Position numbers and translations under genes: made by a program. The notes below the pieces were generated by a model that worked only from the letters and a program-made list of their open reading frames with translations, did no database searches and was not told the origin of the DNA. Source: Deltaproteobacteria bacterium (GTDB taxonomy: Bacteria > Bdellovibrionota > UBA1018 > UBA923). Taken from it: a DNA stretch of 16,125 nucleotides. The DNA lies in the NCBI GenBank assembly GCA_016194725.1, contig JACQAW010000225.1, positions 1 through 16,125 on the forward strand, written 5' to 3'. Below, in pieces: positions 6,451 through 13,321 of the stretch (position 1 is the stretch's first letter; each line of letters starts with the position of its first letter).

Positions 6451-8049
6451 ATGTCACCTATGAAAATTCAACAGACCCATTTCGAATCCAACGATCAAAC
6501 CGAACTGGCGGGAGAGTGGAACTTTCCTGACCCGGTCATCTTCGGCGGACGTCGTCCGCTGGTCGTGCTGGCGCACAATCGCGCGGGCCGCGACCGCAAC
6601 TGCAATGGTCCTGCCATACCGCATTACGACGGGTTTCTAACGCTGGCGCAGGGACTTGTGGCATCGGGCTACGCGGTGTTTCGCTACGACAAGCGGGGCT
6701 GCGGCAAGAGCCAGGGCAAGTTCGCGCCCGACGACGAAAAAAGCCTGAGTGAAGATTATCTGGCCGCCGTGCTGCACGCGGTTTCGCATCCGGACGTCGA
6801 CGACTGGCGCGTCTTTTTGCTGGGCCAGAGCCAGGGCACGCGCTTGCTCCTCAATACGATAAATGAGATTCAGAACCTGGTGCTGGTCCAAGGGTTGATA
6901 CTTCTTTCGAACGTCACCGAACCTTCGCTGTTCACTCACGTGCGGGCACCGTTTCTGATCGTGTGCGGAAAAGAAGATCATGCGTTTCGAGAAATTTCCG
7001 AGGCCAGGCTGGTGCACGAGCCAGTCGCCATCGGCCTGGAGCGGGGGTTTGACTCCTGTCTGGGCCTGCTGCTTCCAAAGCTTGGTCATCTGCTTTCGGC
7101 CGAAGAACATCCGGCGTCGGCCAACCACGAAGACAGCCCGTTGCAGTTTTTCAACGTGCGCATGAGTCATGAGATCATCGATGCCATATTGCCATGGTTG
7201 CGTTCGCGCTCCGAGGCCGAGCCTGACGCCGAAGATAATGCGACGCCATGGTGGCGCAACTATTTCGACGAAGAGTACATGCAGCTGCATCGGCATTGGG
7301 AAGAGCCCGAGGCGCGGGGCAACGTGGACCGCATGCTGCGCGAGCTCGAGCTGCCGGCTGGGGCGCACATCGTCGACCTGGGCAGCGGCTACGGCCGGCA
7401 CGCCATCGAGTTTGCCCAGCGCGGCTTCGCGGTCACGGCCATCGACATCTCTGAGCCGCTGCTGGCGCAGACGATTCGAGGCGCAGCCGAGAAAGGCATT
7501 CCGGTAATCGGAACCGACTACGAGCCCAATCCGGGCCAGATTCAAATCATCCATGCCGACGCGCGCACGGTGAAGATGCCCCGCGCGGCCGACGCCGTGG
7601 TGCTGTTCAACTCAGTAGTGGGCTATTTCGACGATATCGAAGATGACGACCGCGTGCTGGCCACGATTGCGCGGCTGGTGAAAATTGGCGGAAAAGTATT
7701 CATCGAATCGGACAACCGGGACTGGCTCGTGCGTGAATTGCAAGGTCGGGGCTACAGCCGCGACTACGATGAAACTCCCTATGGCACCTTGCTGCGCGAA
7801 AGCCGCTGGGATTGGTTCAAAGGCATATCCATCGAACGTCGCAAGATCACGCGGCCCGACCGCACCACGCGCCGCTCGGAGCTGCGCGTGCGCCATTACA
7901 CGCTCGCGGAATGGCGGGCGATGCTGGGTGGGCGCAGCCTGGACGTCGCTCGGGTGCTTCCGGGCGTGCATGAGACAGAGCCATTTTCAGGCACGCAGTC
8001 GCACCGGATATGCTTAGTGGCGAACCGGACCTTTCACGGGCGCGAGTGA
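6451..8049 (+). CDS. Fused alpha/beta hydrolase - SAM-dependent methyltransferase
   Basis: A 532-residue two-domain protein. Residues 1-255 are an alpha/beta hydrolase of the dienelactone-hydrolase or acyl-peptidase-like type: PLVVLAHNRAG with the oxyanion region, YAVFRYDKRGCGKSQG, the nucleophile elbow GQSQG (Ser127), a candidate acid in VCGKEDH (Asp176) and a candidate His in PKLGHLL (His213). After a short acidic linker (RSEAEPDAEDN), residues 266-532 form a class I methyltransferase: motif I VDLGSGYGRH (308-317), AIDIS (330-334, the acidic residue that binds SAM ribose), HADA, and VVLFNSVVGYF. The ATG has AAGGAGA at 6439-6445, five bases upstream. Both domains look intact and are joined in one uninterrupted frame. 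Substrates are unknown; a hydrolase and methyltransferase acting in turn on one small molecule or lipid is a guess. The 3' end overlaps the convergent gene by 16 bases. Confidence 0.88.
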   Translation: MSPMKIQQTHFESNDQTELAGEWNFPDPVIFGGRRPLVVLAHNRAGRDRNCNGPAIPHYDGFLTLAQGLVASGYAVFRYDKRGCGKSQGKFAPDDEKSLSEDYLAAVLHAVSHPDVDDWRVFLLGQSQGTRLLLNTINEIQNLVLVQGLILLSNVTEPSLFTHVRAPFLIVCGKEDHAFREISEARLVHEPVAIGLERGFDSCLGLLLPKLGHLLSAEEHPASANHEDSPLQFFNVRMSHEIIDAILPWLRSRSEAEPDAEDNATPWWRNYFDEEYMQLHRHWEEPEARGNVDRMLRELELPAGAHIVDLGSGYGRHAIEFAQRGFAVTAIDISEPLLAQTIRGAAEKGIPVIGTDYEPNPGQIQIIHADARTVKMPRAADAVVLFNSVVGYFDDIEDDDRVLATIARLVKIGGKVFIESDNRDWLVRELQGRGYSRDYDETPYGTLLRESRWDWFKGISIERRKITRPDRTTRRSELRVRHYTLAEWRAMLGGRSLDVARVLPGVHETEPFSGTQSHRICLVANRTFHGRE

Positions 8050-8492
8050 ACGAGCAGCTTCAGATCCGTTTTGAAAATGATCTCAGCCTTATCCGGGTGA
8101 GCGATGCGCATGACGATGCCTTCACCGAACATAGGGTGCTGTACGACGTCGCCCAGATTGAGCTTCGCCTTGACCGTGTACTTCACGCGCGCGGCTTTGG
8201 CGGCGGCGTCCATGAGGCGCTTCCACTCGACTTCGATGGAGACGGACTTTGCCGCTGCTTCGTCTTCAGCTTTTTCGGCTGCCGACTTGCGTTTGGTTTT
8301 GGCTGCTTTTTCAACAACCTGACCGGGCTCGGTGATGCCCTTGGGCGCCTTGTAAGCACGCTCTTTGCGGCAGGTGTTGCATTGAACTTTCACGATTTTG
8401 GAGCCGACCTTGGCCACGATCGTCGCAATGAGGTCCATTTTACAAGCGCCGCAGTAAGCTAAAGTTTCGAGATCAGACGTAGGTTCAGCCAT
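8034..8492 (-). CDS. Zinc-ribbon protein with UvrD/CarD-like tudor-type C-terminus
   Basis: A 152-residue protein. Residues 12-44 form a zinc ribbon with CGAC (Cys14, Cys17) and CNTC (Cys38, Cys41). Residues 48-105 are a Lys/Ala/Glu-rich linker, probably helical. Residues 112-150 (GDVVQHPMFGEGIVMRIAH, then AEIIFKTDLKLLVHS) resemble the small beta-barrel at the end of UvrD/PcrA helicases, a module that contacts RNA polymerase in those proteins. A transcription- or repair-coupled role is therefore possible, and its start lies only 34 bases from divergently transcribed uvrC; both points are inference. The ATG at 8492 has AGGAAA a few bases upstream. The 3' end overlaps the methyltransferase fusion. 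I know no experimental function for this protein. Confidence 0.8.
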   Translation of the reverse strand: MAEPTSDLETLAYCGACKMDLIATIVAKVGSKIVKVQCNTCRKERAYKAPKGITEPGQVVEKAAKTKRKSAAEKAEDEAAAKSVSIEVEWKRLMDAAAKAARVKYTVKAKLNLGDVVQHPMFGEGIVMRIAHPDKAEIIFKTDLKLLVHSRP

Positions 8493-8526
8493 CGTTCGTT
8501 TCCTCGGAATTTGTGGTAATCGTTAT

Positions 8527-10281
8527 ATGGTGCCTAATACATCACCACTTGACTCTAAAATCAAGGGTTTGGCCGAGGAACCCGGCGTCTATCTGATGAA
8601 AGACGGCGGTGGAGTGATTTTGTATGTGGGTAAGGCGAAGAACCTAAAATCGCGGGTTTCCAGCTATTTTCAAGATACGAAGGACAAAAACCCCCGCACC
8701 GAGCTGCTCGTCCGCAAGATTATCGATTTCGAGGTCGTGCTGACCGACACCGAAGCCGAGGCGCTGGTGCTTGAATGCAATCTCATCAAGAAGTACAAAC
8801 CCCGCTTCAATGTTCGGCTGAAGGACGACAAAAGCTATCCCTACGTTCGCCTGGATATGAATCACCCGTTTCCCCGGCTTGAGTACGTACGTCGCGTGCG
8901 AAAAGACGGCGCGCGGTACTTCGGGCCGTTCGTTTCGGCCTATCAGATCAAGGACATACTGCGCTGGGCGCAGAAGGCCTTTAAGCTTCGCGACTGCTCG
9001 GACAACGAGTTTCGCAACCGCTCGCGGCCCTGTATTTTACACCAGATGGGGCAGTGTTCGGGGCCTTGCGTGGGCCTGATTGCCGAGCCGGAATACCATC
9101 AGAGCATCAATACGGTGCTGAAGCTTCTGGACGGTAAAACGACCGAGGTGGTCAAGGGTCTTAAGATCGAAATGGCAAAGGCGGCCGAAAGCGAGGCTTT
9201 TGAGCTGGCCGCCGAGCTGCGCGACCGCATTCAGCAAATCGACGAGATCACCCAGCAGCAGAAGATTTCCGACCCCGAAGCCGATTTCGATCGCGACATC
9301 GTGCAGTTTGCGCGCGGCGCTCGGCCGTCGGCGCAGGCCGTGGTCGTGGTCATGTCGGTGCGGGATGGACGGGCCGTGGGTGTTTTTCAGTTTCCGTTCG
9401 AAGACATCGACCCCAACATGCCCGACGACGAGTTCGTATTCGGGTTCATGGCCCAATATTATCTGGGAAGAAACGAAGATGCGCCGGCGCTGATGCCCAA
9501 AGAGGTTCTTTTGCCCGAGATGGAGATGACCGATCATTCGGCCGATTCGGTCAAAGCACAGGCCGCGCTTTTGTCCAAGGCGCTTTCACGCCGTGTCGAT
9601 TTTCGGGTGCCCAAGCGGGGCGAGGCCGCAAATCTGGTGGCGATGGTGAAAAAGACCGCCGAGTATCACCTGGGCGAGCTGGCCACGAAGACGGCGCAGT
9701 CGATGGATGATCTGATCGACGTGCAGAAAAAGCTCGATCTGCGCAAATTTCCGACGCGCATTGAGTGCTACGACATCAGTCATTTTCAGGGCGAGGGCAC
9801 AGTGGCTTCGCGCGTGGTATTGGTCGACGGCAAGCCCGAAAAAAGCCTGTACCGCCATTATCACGTGCACGAGTCGGGGGGCGGAATGATTCCCTCGCAG
9901 AATGTGGACGATTTCAAATCGATGCGCGAAATTCTGGGGCGCCGTTTTGAAAATGATCATTCTTTGCCGGACCTGGTCGTGGTCGATGGTGGCAAAGGGC
10001 AGCTGTCGCAGGCCGAGGCGATTTTTACGGAGCTTGGCGTAATAGGCGTCGAGCTGGTGTCGCTGGCCAAGGCGCGAACCGAGAGCGACTTCACCGACGC
10101 GGAAATCACGGCTTCAATGGAGCGCGTGTTCAAGCCGAATCAAAAAAATCCGATCATGCTCAAGCCGGGCACCGGAGCTTATCGGGTGCTCACGCAGGCG
10201 CGTAACGAGGCACACCGGTTCGCGATCACGTTTCATCGTCAAGTGCGAGACAAGCGCATTTTGACGGGCAAGAAACGTTGA
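8527..10281 (+). CDS. uvrC: Excinuclease ABC subunit C, without C-terminal HhH domain
   Basis: UvrC makes both incisions around a lesion in nucleotide excision repair, after UvrA/UvrB have loaded. The GIY-YIG nuclease for the 3' cut is at residues 19-95 (GVYLMKDG, LYVGKAKNLKSRV). Four Cys at 157, 169, 177 and 181 have the spacing of the Fe-S ligands of E. coli UvrC. The UvrB-binding UVR motif is at about 205-240. The RNase-H-like domain for the 5' cut shows Asp416 in YDISHFQG, Asp487 in VVVDGGKGQ and His563 in EAHRFAI. The protein ends at RQVRDKRILTGKKR (584 residues), just where the helix-hairpin-helix pair normally begins, and the stop is followed within 7 bases by the end of an opposing gene. 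No ribosome binding site is evident at the ATG, and TGGTAAT ends 6 bases before it, so the mRNA may be leaderless. Confidence 0.96.
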   Translation: MVPNTSPLDSKIKGLAEEPGVYLMKDGGGVILYVGKAKNLKSRVSSYFQDTKDKNPRTELLVRKIIDFEVVLTDTEAEALVLECNLIKKYKPRFNVRLKDDKSYPYVRLDMNHPFPRLEYVRRVRKDGARYFGPFVSAYQIKDILRWAQKAFKLRDCSDNEFRNRSRPCILHQMGQCSGPCVGLIAEPEYHQSINTVLKLLDGKTTEVVKGLKIEMAKAAESEAFELAAELRDRIQQIDEITQQQKISDPEADFDRDIVQFARGARPSAQAVVVVMSVRDGRAVGVFQFPFEDIDPNMPDDEFVFGFMAQYYLGRNEDAPALMPKEVLLPEMEMTDHSADSVKAQAALLSKALSRRVDFRVPKRGEAANLVAMVKKTAEYHLGELATKTAQSMDDLIDVQKKLDLRKFPTRIECYDISHFQGEGTVASRVVLVDGKPEKSLYRHYHVHESGGGMIPSQNVDDFKSMREILGRRFENDHSLPDLVVVDGGKGQLSQAEAIFTELGVIGVELVSLAKARTESDFTDAEITASMERVFKPNQKNPIMLKPGTGAYRVLTQARNEAHRFAITFHRQVRDKRILTGKKR

Positions 10282-10288
10282 CCGGGCG

Positions 10289-10525
10289 TTACTGAAGCTT
10301 GTGCAGTCTTTGACGAACGCGAATTCCGCAGTCCGGGCAGCGCGCAGTTTCCTGCACCAGGCCGTGTTTGAAATCAGACATGTGGTTGAGTCGCAGGTGG
10401 GCGCCGCAAAGGCCGCAGAGAAGATGCTTCTTCATGACCTCACTGGCATCACCAAAGCAATCTTTGTATTCTTCAAAACAGAGGGCTGCGGGGTCGGCTT
10501 GATTTTCGGACTTGTTGTTTTCCAT
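10289..10525 (-). CDS. Small zinc-ribbon protein
   Basis: A 78-residue protein with CGLC (about residue 37) and CPDCG (about residue 63), spaced as a zinc ribbon, followed by a basic end RVRQRLHKLQ. The N-terminal half is acidic (ADPAALCFEEYKDCFGDASE). The ATG at 10525 has a strong AAGGAGG upstream on the minus strand (in GTCATG context), which fixes the start. It faces uvrC tail-to-tail with 7 bases between. Proteins of this shape often bind nucleic acid or act as small regulators, but no function can be given. Confidence 0.8.
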   Translation of the reverse strand: MENNKSENQADPAALCFEEYKDCFGDASEVMKKHLLCGLCGAHLRLNHMSDFKHGLVQETARCPDCGIRVRQRLHKLQ

Positions 10526-10673
10526 GACGCGCCTCCTTGTGCGTTACAGGTACACGGATACCGGATACAATGGTCTCTTCGGTGCCCGGTGCAGTTGGCT
10601 TGACACGGAAAGGTTTGCCGTGTGCGGACGTTATTAAGGCCAATGAAATCACAAATATAACGCACATTGTCAT
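10473..10673 (-). CDS. Possible small secreted peptide
   Basis: A 66-codon frame from an ATG at 10673. The first 19 residues (MTMCVIFVISLALITSAHG) form a good signal peptide with a plausible AxG cleavage site, followed by KPFRVKPTAPGTEETIVSG. The last 20 residues are basic and overlap the start of the zinc-ribbon gene by 53 bases in another frame, including its ribosome binding site. No clear ribosome binding site is seen for this ORF. Either a small exported peptide co-transcribed with the zinc-ribbon gene, or a chance frame; the signal-like start is the only positive evidence. Confidence 0.35.
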   Translation of the reverse strand: MTMCVIFVISLALITSAHGKPFRVKPTAPGTEETIVSGIRVPVTHKEARHGKQQVRKSSRPRSPLF

Positions 10674-10695
10674 CGTCTTTGCGATCCGGTAAAAT
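10667..10695 (+). promoter_or_regulatory. Sigma-70-type promoter of the secreted metalloprotease gene
   Basis: TTGTCA at 10667-10672 and TAAAAT at 10690-10695 with a 17-base spacer. The expected start point, about 10702, is almost at the ATG at 10704, so the transcript would be leaderless; no ribosome binding site is visible. The promoter overlaps the start of the small minus-strand ORF. Confidence 0.6.
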
Positions 10696-10703
10696 AGACT
10701 CAA

Positions 10704-12671
10704 ATGACTGGGGGACTGCGATACGCAATTTTATGCGCGCTTGTGGGCGCGCTAACGGCCTGGACTGTTCGTGCGGATGAAAATTCCGCGGACTGGGGGG
10801 CGTTTACCGCCCGCTGGGAATGCCGTGAAACGGGCTCGAGCACGATTCCCGCCTCGACCGACTTCAAAGTGCGCTTCAACTTTAAAACCGGGCAGAGCGA
10901 GTGCCCTGAATTTACCAAGGCCCTGGCGGACGCGCGTAACTTTCGGGATGTTGATTACTTCAGCTGTTTTCAACTCTTCAGCGAAAAGATGCGGATCGGT
11001 GCCGGGGACTGGTGCGACAAGCAAACCACCAAGACCGGCTTATGCACCTCACGAAAGGAGCTGAACGCAAAATTCAATTCGATGCTCGATGCGGTGACCG
11101 ACTACGGCTCGTTTGCGCTCAAAAACAACGCCTTCACCCCGTTTAATCCAGGTGATTCGGCTCGGCCCCCGCTGACCACGGCAGAGCGTACCAGCCGAGG
11201 CTTTGCCGTCACCGGCTGGTGTTATCTTTCGGGGCCGGAATACCTCGACGGCTCATTCATAAAGGACGACCTTCCGGGGCTGCTGAAAAAATCCTCGTGC
11301 GAGCCGGCGGCGATCGCCCATGAGTATGTTCGGCTGCTGCTGGCCGCTGACGTGCCACAGGCAGTTTGCGAAAAGGTGCCCGAGCGCTGCGCGCAAAGGC
11401 GCGCCTCGATTCGCCATGCTTTTGATCTTTTGAATAAGGCGGGGCTTGCCGACAATATCGGCGACGTCAAATATCTGGAGCCGGTAAGACCTGAGTGCAA
11501 GACGGATGATGGTTTGGACAAGCGGCTGGCCGAGATTTACTTGCGCAGCGACAAGCTTGCCGGCTGCGTGAAGCAGGTCGAAAACGACCCGAAAGGCGAA
11601 ATGATCGGGCAAGAAGGGCGCGCTACCGGCACCGGCCTGAGTGCACGCTATAACCTCAATCGCCGTGGTGATGAGGCTCTGGCAGAGGATTATGTGTCTG
11701 ATGATGGCACGCTGATCAAGGCGGGTACGAAGGTTCCGGCTTTCGAGGCCAGCGTCAAGCTTTCGTTCCACCCCGACGGCAGCGACGTCGCGAGCGGCGC
11801 GATTCAGGAAAAATATGCGGCCCGCGCCCGTGAGTGCTACGGCGGCGAGCCGGCGAAATCCAAGCTGCGCGGCCCGGGTGGCGAGCATCTTCAAATCAAG
11901 CTGGTCGATCCGGACCCGGATCCGAAAAAGCCCAATGCCAGTGGCCCCTTCGTGACTTCAATCGCCGTGCCGGCCAGCGAAATGCGCGCGAACTCGGCAC
12001 TCTGGAATCCGAACATCAGCTGCCCGGTCATTCTGCATGAAACGCTTCATATCCTGGGCCTGGTGGATGAGTATCAGGAGACCTCGGACGGCGCCATCGT
12101 GGCGGCGGACGGCAAAGTCACGATCGTGGACGACATCAGCAAAGCCGACAAAGGCAGCAAGACCTTCAAGAAGTGGGATTGCCGCATCTACGGCCCTGCC
12201 GATTCGATGATGAGTGGTCAGGAAGCCGCGTTCAGCGCGGTAGATGGAAAATACGACGTCGCAGTTTGCAACTGTCGCAAGATTTTCGATAGCTCGCCAA
12301 CCCCTGCGAAAAATTGCAAGAAACTCATCGCCAAGCTCAAGGTCGGCGATACCGTCTGCCCGAAGGGATCGCTATCCGAGCATTATCCGACGTGGGATTA
12401 CAAGGACACGCTGCGTCTGACCATCGGCAAGCCCCTGAGCCTGGACGATGTCATCGTTTCGATTACGCATCTGAAATCGAAACGGTCCACGCTTTTATAT
12501 CCCGCGCAGTTTCGGGCCATCACGCGGCCGGGTTGCGTGGATGAGAACAAGATCTTTTATCTGTGCGCGCGCGAAGCCTACAAGACCTCACGAGACAACC
12601 TGGGCACGGACCGCTGCGGCATCGGCCTGCCGAAAGAGTGTAAAAACGGCAGCTCGGACTGGCTGCGTTAA
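10704..12671 (+). CDS. Secreted Cys-rich zinc metalloprotease (metzincin-like)
   Basis: A 655-residue exported protein. Residues 4-24 are a Sec signal peptide (LRYAILCALVGALTAWTVRA, cleavage probably before DEN). The zinc site HETLHILGLVD is at 445-455: His445, Glu446 as general base, His449 and Asp455 as third ligand in the HExxHxxGxxD pattern also seen in snapalysin-type enzymes. SMM at 501-503 could be the Met-turn of metzincins. More than 20 Cys are spread over the mature part, suggesting disulfides in the periplasm or outside. The N-terminal 290 residues are unassigned and could be a propeptide or binding domain; the C-terminal 130 residues are also unassigned. A protein-degrading role outside the cytoplasm is inferred from the motif and signal; the substrate is unknown. 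A leaderless start is suggested by the promoter directly upstream. Confidence 0.78.
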   Translation: MTGGLRYAILCALVGALTAWTVRADENSADWGAFTARWECRETGSSTIPASTDFKVRFNFKTGQSECPEFTKALADARNFRDVDYFSCFQLFSEKMRIGAGDWCDKQTTKTGLCTSRKELNAKFNSMLDAVTDYGSFALKNNAFTPFNPGDSARPPLTTAERTSRGFAVTGWCYLSGPEYLDGSFIKDDLPGLLKKSSCEPAAIAHEYVRLLLAADVPQAVCEKVPERCAQRRASIRHAFDLLNKAGLADNIGDVKYLEPVRPECKTDDGLDKRLAEIYLRSDKLAGCVKQVENDPKGEMIGQEGRATGTGLSARYNLNRRGDEALAEDYVSDDGTLIKAGTKVPAFEASVKLSFHPDGSDVASGAIQEKYAARARECYGGEPAKSKLRGPGGEHLQIKLVDPDPDPKKPNASGPFVTSIAVPASEMRANSALWNPNISCPVILHETLHILGLVDEYQETSDGAIVAADGKVTIVDDISKADKGSKTFKKWDCRIYGPADSMMSGQEAAFSAVDGKYDVAVCNCRKIFDSSPTPAKNCKKLIAKLKVGDTVCPKGSLSEHYPTWDYKDTLRLTIGKPLSLDDVIVSITHLKSKRSTLLYPAQFRAITRPGCVDENKIFYLCAREAYKTSRDNLGTDRCGIGLPKECKNGSSDWLR

Positions 12672-12727
12672 AATAGGCTGGCGGCTTGGGCATTCGCGAT
12701 CAACGCGATCGCCGAGAGCCCGAGTAG

Positions 12728-13321
12728 CAGCCTGCTGTAACCGCAACCGAATTCCTGGCCTCGATACAAAATGACCTGGGCGACTGCAAACGCTGCAAAC
12801 TAAGCACCTGCCGCACAAATATCGTCTTCGGCGAAGGCTCGCCGACCGCAAAACTCATGTTCATCGGCGAGGGTCCCGGTGAGCAGGAGGATCGTTCGGG
12901 TCGCCCTTTCGTCGGAAAAGCCGGTGAGCTGCTCGACAAGATCATCGAAGCCATGGGCTTCAAGCGCAGCGAGGTTTACATCGCAAACGTGGTCAAATGC
13001 CGTCCACCCGAAAATCGCGCGCCGGAAAACGACGAGGTCCGGGAATGCGAGAAGTTCCTGTTTCGCCAGCTCGAAGCCATTCGTCCGCGAATCGTGGTGG
13101 CGCTGGGCGGAACCGCGCTCAAGTGCCTGCTGCACGATGAAGAGGTCAGGATTTCGCGGCTGCGGGGAACGTTCACGGATTACCGTGGCGCCAGGCTCAT
13201 GCCCACCTTTCATCCGGCGTATCTGCTGCGCAATCCCGAAGCCAAAAAGGATGTTTGGAATGATATGAAAAAAGTGAAAGCGCAGCTGGAAGCAGATCTG
13301 GCGTCGTCGGCCTCAATATGA
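12728..13321 (+). CDS. Family-4 uracil-DNA glycosylase, start codon unresolved
   Basis: Removes uracil from DNA in base excision repair; family-4 enzymes carry a 4Fe-4S cluster. The catalytic motif GEGPGEQEDRSGRPFVGKAG and the second motif TFHPAYLLRN are clear. The cluster ligands are CKRC (codons at 12785 and 12794), Cys in NVVKCRPP and Cys in VRECEKF. The only ATG in frame is at 12857, which would delete the first two ligands, so translation must begin earlier. The frame is open back to a TAG at 12725-12727, yet this stretch has no ATG, GTG or TTG, only CTG at 12755 and 12776 and ATA at 12764. A non-standard start, a 5' frameshift or a sequence error is possible; the interval given is the open frame. 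The end overlaps nfeD by ATGA. It lies 56 bases after the metalloprotease stop. Confidence 0.85.
   Translation, partial: QPAVTATEFLASIQNDLGDCKRCKLSTCRTNIVFGEGSPTAKLMFIGEGPGEQEDRSGRPFVGKAGELLDKIIEAMGFKRSEVYIANVVKCRPPENRAPENDEVRECEKFLFRQLEAIRPRIVVALGGTALKCLLHDEEVRISRLRGTFTDYRGARLMPTFHPAYLLRNPEAKKDVWNDMKKVKAQLEADLASSASI

Noticed and set aside
6637..7554. Long minus-strand frame (305 codons) opposite the hydrolase-methyltransferase fusion
   Set aside because: It is antisense to a gene with clear catalytic motifs in both domains. The protein has no recognisable motif and is rich in His/Gln/Arg, as expected of antisense frames in GC-rich DNA.
12672..12740. Minus-strand signal-like stretch (LLLGLSAIALIANAQAA) before the glycosylase
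   Set aside because: No start codon or ribosome binding site gives it a plausible gene, and it is opposite the glycosylase 5' region; likely chance hydrophobicity.
12857..13321. Taking the ATG at 12857 as the glycosylase start
   Set aside because: Homology and two Fe-S ligand Cys continue upstream in the same frame, so this ATG is internal.
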